Source: Pseudonocardia alaniniphila (GTDB taxonomy: Bacteria; Actinomycetota; Actinomycetes; Mycobacteriales; Pseudonocardiaceae). From it: a stretch of DNA of 64,000 nucleotides. The stretch covers positions 186,001 through 250,000 of the forward strand of contig NZ_JAKXMK010000002.1 of NCBI RefSeq assembly GCF_022524485.1, in the 5' to 3' direction. A program made the translations under genes and the position numbers. Shown here piece by piece: positions 42,341 through 51,263 of the stretch; the first letter of the stretch is position 1, and each line of letters starts with the position of its first letter. Below the pieces are notes generated by a model. The model did no database searches and was not told the origin of the DNA. It worked only from the letters and a program-made list of their open reading frames with translations.

Positions 42341-43668
42341 GTGCCGACAGTGGGCTCGAGGTGCGGATGCCCCGCCTGTCGGAGTCGATGTCGGAGGGCA
42401 CGATCGTCCGGTGGCTCCACGCCTCGGGCGCCGAGGTCGAACGCGGCGACGAGCTGGCGGAGATCGAGACCGACAAGGCGATGGTGAGCTTCGAGGCCGA
42501 CGCGGGCGGGATCCTCGAGATCCTGGCCGAGGAGGGCGCGACGCTCCCGGTCGGCGCGGTGATCGCGCGGGTGGGCGGCACAGTGGGCGGCACAGCCGCC
42601 GCGACCGGCGCGGTGCAGCAGGCTGCCGCCCCCGCGGCGCCCGCCGCAGCGGTGACCGCGGACCCTGCGCCTGCCACACCACCGTCGGTGCGGCGGATCC
42701 CGACATCCCCGCTGGCCCGGCGCCGGGCGAAGGAGCTCGGCGTCGACCTCGCCGACGTGCAGGGGACCGGGCCCGGCGGACGGATCGTGCGCGCGGACAT
42801 CGAGGCCGTGGCGTCGGCCCGGAAACCGGAAGGCGCGGCGGCGAACGGAGCCGCCCCACCGACTCTAGCCCCGGCGGGCGCCCCGCTGTCGACGGTGGAC
42901 ACTCGGCCGGCCCCTGCGGCAGTGGCGCGCGAGAACGGTGCCGACCTGCGCGGGCCGGTCACGGTCGTCCCGCTCTCGCGGGCCCGGCAGCTGACGGCCG
43001 ACCGCATGAGCGAGTCGGCCCGCACCGTTCCGTCCTTCCCGCTCACCGCCGAGGCCGACATGACCCGGGCTCTGGAGCTGCGTGCCGGCATCGCCGAGCT
43101 GGGGGAGGGCACGGTCGTCCCGACGGTCACCGACCTCGTCGTGGCGGCCTGCGGCCGGGCGCTGCGCGAGCATCCGCGGGTCAACGCCTCCTACCGCGAG
43201 GGCACGGTCGCGATGTTCGGGCGCGTCAACATCGGTGTCGCCGTAAACGCGACCGACGCGCTGCTGGTGCCGACGATCACCGACGTCGACGCCCGCTCGC
43301 TCACCTCCATCGCCGTGCGCACCCGTGAGCTGGCCGACCTGGCCCGCGGAGGCCAGATCGGCCCGGCCGACCTGGAGGGCGCCACGTTCACGGTGTCCAA
43401 CCTGGGCATGTTCGGCGTCACCGTCTTCGAAGCGGTGATCAACCCGCCACAGGCGGCGATCCTCGCGGTCGGCGCACTGCGGCGGCTGCCGCGCGAGGTC
43501 GGCGGCGAGCTCCACGCCCGCCCGATCCTCACGCTCACCCTCACCAGCGACCACCGCGTGCTCGACGGGGCGGAGTCGGCGCGGTTCCTGCGCCGCCTCG
43601 TCGAGCTGCTGGAACGGCCGCTCGCATTGCTGCTCGACCACCCGACGACGAGTGAGGAGAGTGCATGA
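42337..43668 (+). CDS. Dihydrolipoamide acyltransferase (E2) of a 2-oxo-acid dehydrogenase complex
   Basis: A 443-residue E2. The lipoyl domain (7-82) has the lipoylated Lys47 in EIETDKAMVSFEAD. After an Ala/Pro linker comes the peripheral subunit-binding domain (about 118-153; IPTSPLARRRAKELGVDLAD, GTGPGGRI), then the catalytic acyltransferase domain (about 200-440) ending with the active-site SDHRVLDG and DFG-like region. Such an E2 transfers the acyl group made by E1 to CoA. It has a single lipoyl domain. Two E1 alpha/beta pairs follow, so it may be shared. No E3 gene is in the window. Confidence 0.93.
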   Translation: MSADSGLEVRMPRLSESMSEGTIVRWLHASGAEVERGDELAEIETDKAMVSFEADAGGILEILAEEGATLPVGAVIARVGGTVGGTAAATGAVQQAAAPAAPAAAVTADPAPATPPSVRRIPTSPLARRRAKELGVDLADVQGTGPGGRIVRADIEAVASARKPEGAAANGAAPPTLAPAGAPLSTVDTRPAPAAVARENGADLRGPVTVVPLSRARQLTADRMSESARTVPSFPLTAEADMTRALELRAGIAELGEGTVVPTVTDLVVAACGRALREHPRVNASYREGTVAMFGRVNIGVAVNATDALLVPTITDVDARSLTSIAVRTRELADLARGGQIGPADLEGATFTVSNLGMFGVTVFEAVINPPQAAILAVGALRRLPREVGGELHARPILTLTLTSDHRVLDGAESARFLRRLVELLERPLALLLDHPTTSEESA

Positions 43669-44534
43669 GCGTCGACATCCTGGGTGCCTACTGGACCACT
43701 GCCGGTCCCGTCCAGATCCGGACCGGCCGCGAATGGAGCCTTTTCGACTGGCCCGACCGCTGCGCCGAGGCCAAGCGCGTGGGCATGAGCGGCCTGGGGA
43801 TCTGGCACACCGACCTGGAGCACCTGCTCGAGCGCTACAGCCTGGCGGAGATCAAGCAGATCTTCGACGACAGCGGGCTGCGGGACCTCGAGCTGGAGTT
43901 CCTCAACGACTGGTTCGTCCCGCCGGGCGACGAGAAGCGCGTCGCGTCCGACGGCCAGCGCGACCTGCTGTTCGAGGCCGCAGCGGCGCTCGACGCCCAC
44001 CACATCAAGATCGGGAACCTGGCACGCTCGCCGGCGACCGTCGAGCGGCTCACCGAGGCGTTCGGCGAGCTGTGCGCCGATGCCGCGAACCGGCACGGCG
44101 CGCCGCTGACCTACGAGCTGATGCCCTTCGACATCAACGCCGCGTCGCTGGAGGCAGTGCTGCGGATCGTGGGCGGAGCGGCTGCCCCCAACGGCGGCAT
44201 CGCGATCGACACCTGGCACCTCGGCAAGATGCACATCGCGCCCGACGAGCTGCGTGCCATCCCGCCGGAGTACATGACCTACGTCGAGCTGTCGGACGGC
44301 ATGCAGGAGAACATGCCCGACCACAGCCAGGAGACCACCCGGTTCCGGCGCCTGCCGGGCGAGGGTGAGTTCGACATCCCCGGCTACGTCCGGGTGCTCG
44401 CCGACATCGGCTACACGGGCCCGTGGGGCGTCGAGGTGCTGTCCGACGCGCTCCGGGAGCTGCCCATGCCGGAGATGTTCCAGCGGACCGTCGACACGGC
44501 CGTCGACCAGATCGAGAAGGGGTTGAAGCCGTGA
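43665..44534 (+). CDS. Sugar phosphate isomerase/epimerase family TIM-barrel protein
   Basis: A 289-residue AP-endonuclease-2-type TIM barrel. Likely metal ligands are Glu in LTYELMPFDIN, Asp and His in IAIDTWHLGKMH, Asp in YVELSDGMQEN, and Glu in GPWGVEVLSD, in the order usual for xylose-isomerase-like enzymes. Relatives are isomerases, epimerases or dehydratases of sugars and inositols. The ATG overlaps the E2 stop and its stop overlaps the E1-alpha GTG, so it is embedded in the dehydrogenase operon. This suggests it supplies or interconverts the keto substrate. Confidence 0.86.
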   Translation: MSVDILGAYWTTAGPVQIRTGREWSLFDWPDRCAEAKRVGMSGLGIWHTDLEHLLERYSLAEIKQIFDDSGLRDLELEFLNDWFVPPGDEKRVASDGQRDLLFEAAAALDAHHIKIGNLARSPATVERLTEAFGELCADAANRHGAPLTYELMPFDINAASLEAVLRIVGGAAAPNGGIAIDTWHLGKMHIAPDELRAIPPEYMTYVELSDGMQENMPDHSQETTRFRRLPGEGEFDIPGYVRVLADIGYTGPWGVEVLSDALRELPMPEMFQRTVDTAVDQIEKGLKP

Positions 44535-45553
44535 GCGGCCTCCCATCAGAACGGCTCGTCGAGCTCTACACGCAGATGGTGCGCATCCGCGAGTTCGAGG
44601 AGCGGGTCAAGCGCACCTTCGCCGAGCACCCCGGCGTGATCCGGGGGCACACCCACCTCGCCGACGGCGCGGAGGCGTCGATCGTCGGGTCGATCGCCGC
44701 GATCGGCGACGGTGACCAGCTGATGGCCACCTACCGCTGCCACGGCTACCCGATCGCCCTGGGCAGCGACACCGCCGCGATGATGGCGGAGATCTACGGC
44801 CGGTCCACCGGCACGTGCAAGGGCTACGGCGGCTCGATGCACCTCGCCGACCCGGACCGCGGCTTCCTGGGAACCTCCGGGATCGTCGGCCAGAACATCC
44901 CGCAGGGAACAGGCGCGGCCTACGCGGCCCAGCTGCGCGGGCGCGGCGAAGTGGTGCTCACGTTCTTCGGCGACGGCGCGTCCAAGCAGGGCGCCTTCCA
45001 CGAGTCGCTGAACATCGCAGCGGTCTGGAAGCTGCCGGTCATCTTCATCATGGAGAACAACAGCTTCTCCGCGACGGTGCGCACCGAGCAGGAGGACGCC
45101 AACGCGGCGGCGGGCGAGCCGCTGTCGATGAAGGCGAAGGCCTACTCGATCCCCGGTGTCACCATCGACGGCTCGGACGTGCTCGCCGTGCACGAGGCCG
45201 TGTCGGCCGCGGTGGCGCGGGCGCGTGCAGGCGACGGGCCGACGCTGATCGAGTCGCGCGTCTACCGGCTGTCGGCGCACGGCAACTCGATCGCCCCGCC
45301 CGGGGTGCCGCTGCACTACCCGGAGCACGAGGCCATCTCGAAGTACGGCGCCGTGGAGGAGTACGAGGCCGCCAAGCGCGGCGACCCGATCCCGCGGCTG
45401 CGTGCCCACCTCGTCGAGACCGGGGCACTCACCGCCGAGCGCGCCACCGAGATCATCGAGGCGGCCCAGGCCGAGATGCAGCGCGCCGTCGAGTTCGGAC
45501 TCGAGAGCCCCTACCCCGAGCCCCACGAGGCGCTCGCCTACGTCCACGCCTGA
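44531..45553 (+). CDS. Thiamine-diphosphate-dependent dehydrogenase E1 alpha subunit, pair 1
   Basis: A 340-residue E1-alpha of the acetoin/pyruvate dehydrogenase type. The thiamine-diphosphate motif runs from FFGDGASKQGAFHESLN to IFIMENNSFS (GDG...NN). RGHTHLADGAEAS and GYGGSMHLAD are family segments. It uses Mg and ThDP to decarboxylate a 2-oxo acid or cleave acetoin. GTG 44531 overlaps the upstream TGA. It pairs with the beta gene 14 bp downstream. Confidence 0.93.
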   Translation: MSGLPSERLVELYTQMVRIREFEERVKRTFAEHPGVIRGHTHLADGAEASIVGSIAAIGDGDQLMATYRCHGYPIALGSDTAAMMAEIYGRSTGTCKGYGGSMHLADPDRGFLGTSGIVGQNIPQGTGAAYAAQLRGRGEVVLTFFGDGASKQGAFHESLNIAAVWKLPVIFIMENNSFSATVRTEQEDANAAAGEPLSMKAKAYSIPGVTIDGSDVLAVHEAVSAAVARARAGDGPTLIESRVYRLSAHGNSIAPPGVPLHYPEHEAISKYGAVEEYEAAKRGDPIPRLRAHLVETGALTAERATEIIEAAQAEMQRAVEFGLESPYPEPHEALAYVHA

Positions 45554-45567
45554 GGAGGAGTCCACCC

Positions 45568-46557
45568 ATGACGAGTGAGACGACCCGCGAGATCACCTAC
45601 ATCGCCGCGATCATGGAGGCGATTCATCAGGAGATGGCACGCGACGAGGACGTCGTGCTGTTCGGGCAGAGCGTCGGCAACAACCCCGAGGACCCGTTCA
45701 TCCAGGCGTTCGGCGACGGCCGCGTGCGTGTGACACCGATCTCCGAGACGGCCGAGATCGGCATGGCCGCCGGTGCGGCGCTCGCCGGCAAGCGGCCGGT
45801 GGTCGACTGCACGATGGCCGAGTTCCTGCTGGTCGCGATGGACCAGGTGGTCAACGAGGCCAACCGGTTCCACTACATGAGCGGCGGCCGGGTCACCGCG
45901 CCCCTCGTGCTCAAGGCCGGCTACGGCTTCACGGCGGGATGGGCGGGCCAGCACACCGGCTCGATCTATGGGATGTTCATGGGCGTGCCGGGGCTCAAGG
46001 TCGCGCTCCCGGCCACCCCCGCCGACGCCAAGGGCCTGATGGCCACGGCGATCCGCGACGACAACCCGGTGCTGTTCCTGCACCACTACCTGCTCACCCT
46101 CGAGAGCGGCCCCGTGCCCGAGGGCGAGCACCTCGTGCCCTTCGGCCAGGCGGTCGTCCGCCGCGAGGGCGCCGACGTCACGCTCGTGGCCACCGGCTGG
46201 ACCGTCGGCCACGCCCTGCGTGCGGCCGAGCAGCTCGCCGCCGAGGGGGTGAGCGCCGAGGTGATCGACCCGCGCACGATCGCCCCGCTGGACACCGCCA
46301 CGGTGCTGGAGTCGGTGGCCAAGACCGGCCGGCTCGTACTCGTCGACCAGGCGACCCGGCACTCGTCGGTGTCGTCCGTGATCGCCGCGGAGGTGGCCGA
46401 GCACGGGTTCTCGTCGCTGCGGGCGCCGATCGTGCAGGTCACGGCCCTGGACGCGTCGATCCCGTACTCGAAGCCGATGGAGGACTACATCCTCCCGGAC
46501 GAGAACAAGATCGTCACCGCGGTCCGGAAGGTGCTCGGAGCGGGAGTCGTGGCCTGA
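45568..46557 (+). CDS. Thiamine-diphosphate-dependent dehydrogenase E1 beta subunit, pair 1
   Basis: A 329-residue E1-beta. It has the N-terminal pyrimidine-binding domain with the ThDP-activating Glu in TPISETAEIGMAAGAALAG and a C-terminal transketolase domain (VTLVATGWTVGHALRAAEQ, EVIDPRTIAPLDTATVLESV). A strong GAGGAGGAG ribosome site precedes ATG 45568. It forms a heterotetramer with the alpha subunit at 44531. The second E1 pair starts right after its stop. Confidence 0.93.
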   Translation: MTSETTREITYIAAIMEAIHQEMARDEDVVLFGQSVGNNPEDPFIQAFGDGRVRVTPISETAEIGMAAGAALAGKRPVVDCTMAEFLLVAMDQVVNEANRFHYMSGGRVTAPLVLKAGYGFTAGWAGQHTGSIYGMFMGVPGLKVALPATPADAKGLMATAIRDDNPVLFLHHYLLTLESGPVPEGEHLVPFGQAVVRREGADVTLVATGWTVGHALRAAEQLAAEGVSAEVIDPRTIAPLDTATVLESVAKTGRLVLVDQATRHSSVSSVIAAEVAEHGFSSLRAPIVQVTALDASIPYSKPMEDYILPDENKIVTAVRKVLGAGVVA

Positions 46558-46558
46558 C

Positions 46559-47536
46559 GTGAACGGAACGCCGAGCCCGGAGCAGCTCCGGGACGCCCTG
46601 CGCCTCATGTGGCGGATCCGGGCCATGGAGGAGCGCGTCGGGCAGCTCAAGCGGGCGGGGGAGGTACACGGCCTCATCCACCTGTCCGTCGGGCAGGAGG
46701 GCGTGGCCGCCGCCGTCTGCGGTCAGCTGCGCGACGACGACGCCGTCTACAGCGGGCACCGCGCGCACGGGCACGCCCTGGCCAAGGGCGCGCCGCTCCC
46801 TGCGGTGCTGGCCGAGCTGATGGGCCGGGTCGACGGGCTGTGCAAGGGGCTCGGCGGGTCGATGCACCTGGTGGACGTCGAGCACGGGCTGCTCGGCGCC
46901 ACCGGTGTGGTCGGCGGCAACATCCCGATGGCGCTGGGCAGCGCGCTCGCTGCCCGGATGCGTGGCAGCGACGCCGTCGCCGTGGTGTTCTTCGGCGACG
47001 GCGCGGTGCAGGCCGGGCAGTTCAACGAGTCGATCAACATCGCGACGCTGTGGAAGCTGCCCGTGGTCTTCGTGTGCGAGAACAACGGCTTCGCCGAGTT
47101 CAGCCCACGTTCGTCGCACACCAACGTGGAGCGCGTGAGCGACGTCGTCGCCCCGTACGAGCTGCCACGTGAGACGGTGGACGGCAACGAGCTCGCCTCG
47201 GTCTGGACGGTCTTCGGGCGCATGCTCGCGGCCGTCCGGGCGGGGGAGGGGCCCGCGCTGCTGGAATGCCTCACGCACCGGCTGCGCGGGCACTACGAGG
47301 GTGACCCGGACCGCTACCGCGAGGCCGTCTCGAAGGCCGAGTGGCAGGAGAAGGACCCGATCCTGCGGCTGCAGCGTCAGGGCGCCGCGGACGGCTGGCT
47401 CGCCGAGGGCGACCCGGCGGAGCTGGAGGCGGCCGCGCGGGCCGAGGTGGACGAGGCCGTCGAGGCGGCCCGGCGCAGTCCGTTCCCCGATGAGGCGCTG
47501 GCGGCGTCGCTGGTGCGGCCCGGAGGTATGTCATGA
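46559..47536 (+). CDS. Thiamine-diphosphate-dependent dehydrogenase E1 alpha subunit, pair 2
   Basis: A 325-residue E1-alpha with the ThDP segment FFGDGAVQAGQFNESINIAT and FVCENNGFAEF, and the family regions VHGLIHLSVGQEGVAAAV and GLGGSMHLVDVEHGLLGATG. The HLSVGQE...HRAHGHALAKG part is typical of acetoin-dehydrogenase-like alpha subunits. GTG 46559 starts 1 bp after the beta stop, and its stop overlaps the second beta gene. It is a paralogue rather than a recent copy of the 44531 protein. Confidence 0.93.
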   Translation: MNGTPSPEQLRDALRLMWRIRAMEERVGQLKRAGEVHGLIHLSVGQEGVAAAVCGQLRDDDAVYSGHRAHGHALAKGAPLPAVLAELMGRVDGLCKGLGGSMHLVDVEHGLLGATGVVGGNIPMALGSALAARMRGSDAVAVVFFGDGAVQAGQFNESINIATLWKLPVVFVCENNGFAEFSPRSSHTNVERVSDVVAPYELPRETVDGNELASVWTVFGRMLAAVRAGEGPALLECLTHRLRGHYEGDPDRYREAVSKAEWQEKDPILRLQRQGAADGWLAEGDPAELEAAARAEVDEAVEAARRSPFPDEALAASLVRPGGMS

Positions 47537-48522
47537 GTGACACGCACGAGACGACCTACGCCGCGGCGGTCGCCGGCGCGATCGGTGACGCCATGCGCGT
47601 CGACCCGAGCGTGTTCGTGATCGGCGAGGACGTCACGGCGGGCGGGCCGTTCACGACGACGGCCGGGCTCGCCGACGAGTTCGGCATCGAGCGCGTGCTC
47701 GACACCCCCATCAGCGAGGCCACGATCTGCGGGATCGCCGTCGGGGCGGCGCAGTCGGGCCTGCGGCCGGTGCTCGAGATCATGTACATCGACTTCATCA
47801 CCCTCGCGCTGGACCAGCTGGTCAACCAGGCCGCGAAGGCGCACTTCATGTCCGGCGGCCAGCTGACCGTCCCGATGGTGCTGCGTACGCAGGGCGGCGC
47901 GGGTCACCGCTCGGGGGCGCAGCACTCCCAGAGCATGGAGAGCTGGCTGACCCACGTCCCGGGCCTGACGGTGGTGATGCCCAGCCGGGCCGTCGACGCG
48001 GCAGGGCTACTGGCCAGCGCGATCGCCGACCCCGGGCCTGTGGTGGTGGTCGAGAACAAGACGCTGTACTTCCGCAAGGAGACCGTGCCGGTGCACATCG
48101 AGCCGGTGCCGATCGGGAAGGCGGCGATCCTGCGCCCCGGCCGTGACGTCACCGTGGTTGCGCTGTCGCGGCTCGTCCACGAGGCCCTCGCCGCTGCCGA
48201 GGAACTCGCTGCCGAGGGCATCGAGGTCGAGGTGATCGACCCGCGCACGCTCGTGCCGCTCGACCTGGAGACCATCCTGGAGTCGGTCGGGCGCACCAAC
48301 CGGCTGGTCGTGGCCCACGAGGCCGTGCAGCACGGCGGGTTCGGAGCCGAGATCGCCGCCGCAGTGCAGCACGCCGGGTTCGACGATCTCGACGCCCCGA
48401 TCGAACGGGTCGGCGCGCCGTTCCAGCCGATCCCGGTCAGCCCGCCGCTGGAGGACGCGTACCTGCCGGGTGCGGCGGAGGTACGCGCGGCCGTGCTCGC
48501 GACGCTCGGCCGCAGCGGTTAG
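47533..48522 (+). CDS. Thiamine-diphosphate-dependent dehydrogenase E1 beta subunit, pair 2
   Basis: A 329-residue E1-beta: FVIGEDVTAGGPFTTTAGLA, TPISEATICGIAVGAAQSGL with the catalytic Glu, and HFMSGGQLTVPMVLRTQGGA, then GRTNRLVVAHEAVQHGGFGA. ATG 47533 overlaps the alpha stop. It is the last gene of the operon; the convergent PheC-like gene ends only 3 bp away and no hairpin terminator is visible between them. Confidence 0.93.
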   Translation: MSDTHETTYAAAVAGAIGDAMRVDPSVFVIGEDVTAGGPFTTTAGLADEFGIERVLDTPISEATICGIAVGAAQSGLRPVLEIMYIDFITLALDQLVNQAAKAHFMSGGQLTVPMVLRTQGGAGHRSGAQHSQSMESWLTHVPGLTVVMPSRAVDAAGLLASAIADPGPVVVVENKTLYFRKETVPVHIEPVPIGKAAILRPGRDVTVVALSRLVHEALAAAEELAAEGIEVEVIDPRTLVPLDLETILESVGRTNRLVVAHEAVQHGGFGAEIAAAVQHAGFDDLDAPIERVGAPFQPIPVSPPLEDAYLPGAAEVRAAVLATLGRSG

Positions 48523-48525
48523 GCC

Positions 48526-49350
48526 TCACGTGGCGCTGATCACCTGACCCGTCCACTTCTGGCTGATCGCGGCGTACGTGCCGTCGTTCTGCGCAATGTT
48601 CAGCCACTGGTCGACCCATTGCTGCAGGGCCGGGTCGCTCTGCGGGATCAGATAGGCCTTCTGCTCGAAAGTGAAGGGATGGTCGATGCTTTCCCCGCAG
48701 AGTTGTGGGTTCGCCTTCGTCTCCCACCTGATCTCGCTGGCATCGGTGAACATGGCATCTGCCTTGTTCGCGATGACCTGACCGAAGATGGTGTTGTTGT
48801 CCGGGTAGTTCTCGATGGTGGCGTGGTGGATGTTCGCTTTGTCGAAATCGGCGTTCGTGCCGTCCGGGTTCACGACGACCCGCACCCCCGGCCGGTCGAT
48901 GTCGGCGAGCGTCCGATACTTCGAGCTGTCGGCGCAGCGAACGATGGCCGCCTTGCCGTCACGCAGGTAGGGGGCGCTGTAGAGCGCGTGCTGCGCCCGG
49001 TCGAGGGTGACGGTGATTCCGCCCATCGCCATGTCGCAGCGGGTGCCCAGATCCTTCATCATCGTGCCCCACGTCGTCTGGACGACGTCCAATGTGACGC
49101 CCAGTCGTTTCGCCATGTCCTGGGCCATGTCGATGTCGATTCCGCTCCATTGCCCCTGCGGATCGCGGTAGGTGAACGGGCGGTAGTCCCCGGTGCTGCA
49201 CACCCGCACCGTGCCGTGCTGGACGATCGCGTTCAGATTCGGAGCCTGTGCAGGTGGTGCTGCGGCCGGCGCAGCCGAGCAGGCTGCGCCGAGCAACGCG
49301 ATGATCACTGCCGCCGCGCCGAGCGCGCCGATACGCCACGGGCTTCTCAT
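48526..49350 (-). CDS. Secreted PheC-like cyclohexadienyl dehydratase / family-3 binding-protein-fold lipoprotein
   Basis: A 274-residue lipoprotein: hydrophobic signal followed by the lipobox LLGAAC. The mature part has the periplasmic-binding fold (TVRVCSTGDYRPFTYRDP, GIDIDMAQDMAKRLGV). Several stretches look like the PheC enzyme group rather than amino-acid binding proteins: MGGITVTLDRAQHALYSAPY, RPGVRVVVNPDGTNADFD and ADAMFTDASEIRWET. The TDASE stretch keeps the Glu that I recall as catalytic in PheC (TDAIE). PheC turns prephenate or arogenate into phenylpyruvate or phenylalanine outside the cytoplasm. Binding-only function cannot be excluded. It stands alone and converges on the E1 operon. 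Confidence 0.72.
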   Translation of the reverse strand: MRSPWRIGALGAAAVIIALLGAACSAAPAAAPPAQAPNLNAIVQHGTVRVCSTGDYRPFTYRDPQGQWSGIDIDMAQDMAKRLGVTLDVVQTTWGTMMKDLGTRCDMAMGGITVTLDRAQHALYSAPYLRDGKAAIVRCADSSKYRTLADIDRPGVRVVVNPDGTNADFDKANIHHATIENYPDNNTIFGQVIANKADAMFTDASEIRWETKANPQLCGESIDHPFTFEQKAYLIPQSDPALQQWVDQWLNIAQNDGTYAAISQKWTGQVISAT

Positions 49351-49667
49351 GGACCGACACCTACCAGCAGATCGGCGGCCCGGCCGTATTGGCTGACGAT
49401 GCAATGACGGCCGCGTTGTATCCGCGGGGTCCGCACCTGGGAATCCGCTGGCTGTGACATCGGCCACTTGTCCGTGCAACGGACCAATCGGGCGGCGCCG
49501 GAAATGGCTGGGACGAGTGCGATCGTCGCAATGATCCGAGCGGGGGTGTGTCCCGCCACTAGCGCTGGGGACAACGGTACTGCGGCGTAAAATAGGTAGC
49601 ATTGCCAACTACGGGCGAGCGCTTACGAGCTTGCTGTTCTCCGACTCTCCTCCGAGGAGCTCCAGCA
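49351..49667. promoter_or_regulatory. 317-bp divergent intergenic region
   Basis: This separates the minus-strand PheC-like gene from the plus-strand exporter and must hold promoters for both. The AT-richer stretch around 49587-49605 (GTAAAATAGGTAGCATTG) could contain a -10 box for the exporter. No gene or clear hairpin is seen. Confidence 0.45.
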
Positions 49668-51263
49668 GTGACCAATGTGGTCCCTTCCGGTTCGAAGACG
49701 GTCGGCTTCCGCTCGGAGCGCGGACCGGTCCTCATCGCGGTGATGCTGAGCACGGCTCTCGTGGCGCTCGACAGCACGATCATCGCCACGGCGGTCCCCT
49801 CGATCGTCAACGACCTCGGCGGCTTCGAGCAGTTCCCCTGGCTGTTCTCGATCTACCTGCTCACCCAGGCCGTGACCGTCCCGCTGTACGGCAAGTTCGC
49901 CGACGTGCTGGGCCGCAAGCCGGTGATGCTCTTCGGCATCGCGGTGTTCCTGCTCGGCTCGGTGCTCTGTGGCGCGGCGTGGAGCATGCCGGTGCTGATC
50001 ATCTCGCGCGCCATCCAAGGGATCGGAGCCGGTGCGGTCCTGCCGATCAGCATGACCATGGTCGGTGACCAGTACACGGTGGAGGAACGGGCGAAGGTGC
50101 AGGGTTACCTCGCCAGCGTGTGGGCCGTCGCGTCCGTGATCGGCCCGACTCTCGGCGGGATCTTCGCCGAGTACTTGACGTGGCGGTGGATCTTCTTCGT
50201 CAACGTCCCGGTCGGTGCGGTCGCCATGGTGATGCTGGTCCTGAAGTTCACCGAGAGCGTCCAGCGACGCAAGCACCGCATCGACTACCTGGGCGCCACG
50301 CTGCTCACCCTCGGCTGCTCGCTGCTGATCCTCGGGCTCCTGGAAGGCGGCGTGGCCTGGCGATGGGGCTCGGTCGCGAGCGTGCTGATCTTCGTCGCCA
50401 GCGCGGCGATGCTGATCGGTTTCGTGTTCGTGGAGCGGCGGGCCGCCGAGCCCGTGGTGCCGCTGTGGGTGTTCAGCCGGCGCACGCTGGTGGGCGGCAA
50501 CCTCGTCTCCCTGATCATCGGGGCCCTGCTGATCGGCATGAGCTCCTACCTGCCCACCTTCGCCGAGGGCGTCATGGGCACCGGTGCGCTCGTCGCCGGC
50601 CTGACGCTGGGGGCGCTCACCGTCGGGTGGCCCCTCTCGGCCTCGCAGGCCGGGCGCATCTACATGCGGCTCGGCTTCCGTGACACCGGTCTGATCGGGA
50701 GCGTCGTCGTCGTCGCCGGAGCACTGCTGGTCGCCCTGCTGCCGATCGGGGCCACGGTGTGGCAGGCCGCCGCCGCGGCCTTCGTGCTCGGCATCGGCCT
50801 GGGCCTCTCCTCGGTCCCCACCCTGGTGGCCGTGCAGTCGACCGTCGGGTGGAGCCGGCGCGGAGTGGTGACCGGCACGAACATGTTCAACCGCTCGATG
50901 GGCAGCGCCGTCGGGGTGGCGGTGTTCGGAGCGATCGCCAACACCACTCTCGCCAACCGTTTCGCGCATCCGCCCGCGGCCGTGGCCGGGCAGTTGCCGC
51001 CGAGCGCCGACGCCACCAGCCTCGTGCTGAACGGGCACCCCGATCCCGCCTCACCGGTCGACGCTTTCGTCCGCGAGGTTCTCTACGCCGCCACGCACCA
51101 GGTCTTCGTGGTGATGTTCGCGGTCAGCATCCTGACCGTGGCGGCCACTGCGCTGATGCCCCGCCGGACGGAGCAGCTGTTCGTCGAGGAGGCTCAGCCG
51201 CGCGCGGAGTCGCCCAGCATCCCGACCGCCTGCTCGCCGAGCCAGCGTTCGGCCTCGTCATAG
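49668..51263 (+). CDS. DHA2-type MFS multidrug exporter (EmrB/QacA-like)
   Basis: A 531-residue, 14-span major-facilitator exporter. Motif D1 is near the start (LVALDSTIIATAVPSIVNDL), motif A follows as YGKFADVLGRKPVMLFG, and motif C-like WAVASVIGPTLGGIFAEYLT is in span 5. GTG 49668 is chosen because GAGGAG lies eight bases upstream; a TTG at 49602 would add an unlikely leader. Its last 70 bp overlap the convergent TetR gene, whose protein is its probable regulator. Substrates are likely hydrophobic or cationic drugs. Confidence 0.9.
   Translation: MTNVVPSGSKTVGFRSERGPVLIAVMLSTALVALDSTIIATAVPSIVNDLGGFEQFPWLFSIYLLTQAVTVPLYGKFADVLGRKPVMLFGIAVFLLGSVLCGAAWSMPVLIISRAIQGIGAGAVLPISMTMVGDQYTVEERAKVQGYLASVWAVASVIGPTLGGIFAEYLTWRWIFFVNVPVGAVAMVMLVLKFTESVQRRKHRIDYLGATLLTLGCSLLILGLLEGGVAWRWGSVASVLIFVASAAMLIGFVFVERRAAEPVVPLWVFSRRTLVGGNLVSLIIGALLIGMSSYLPTFAEGVMGTGALVAGLTLGALTVGWPLSASQAGRIYMRLGFRDTGLIGSVVVVAGALLVALLPIGATVWQAAAAAFVLGIGLGLSSVPTLVAVQSTVGWSRRGVVTGTNMFNRSMGSAVGVAVFGAIANTTLANRFAHPPAAVAGQLPPSADATSLVLNGHPDPASPVDAFVREVLYAATHQVFVVMFAVSILTVAATALMPRRTEQLFVEEAQPRAESPSIPTACSPSQRSASS

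Noticed and set aside
42337..48522. Definite acetoin dehydrogenase (acoABC) operon
   Set aside because: Subunits are of that general type, but two E1 pairs and an isomerase do not fit and the substrate cannot be read from sequence.
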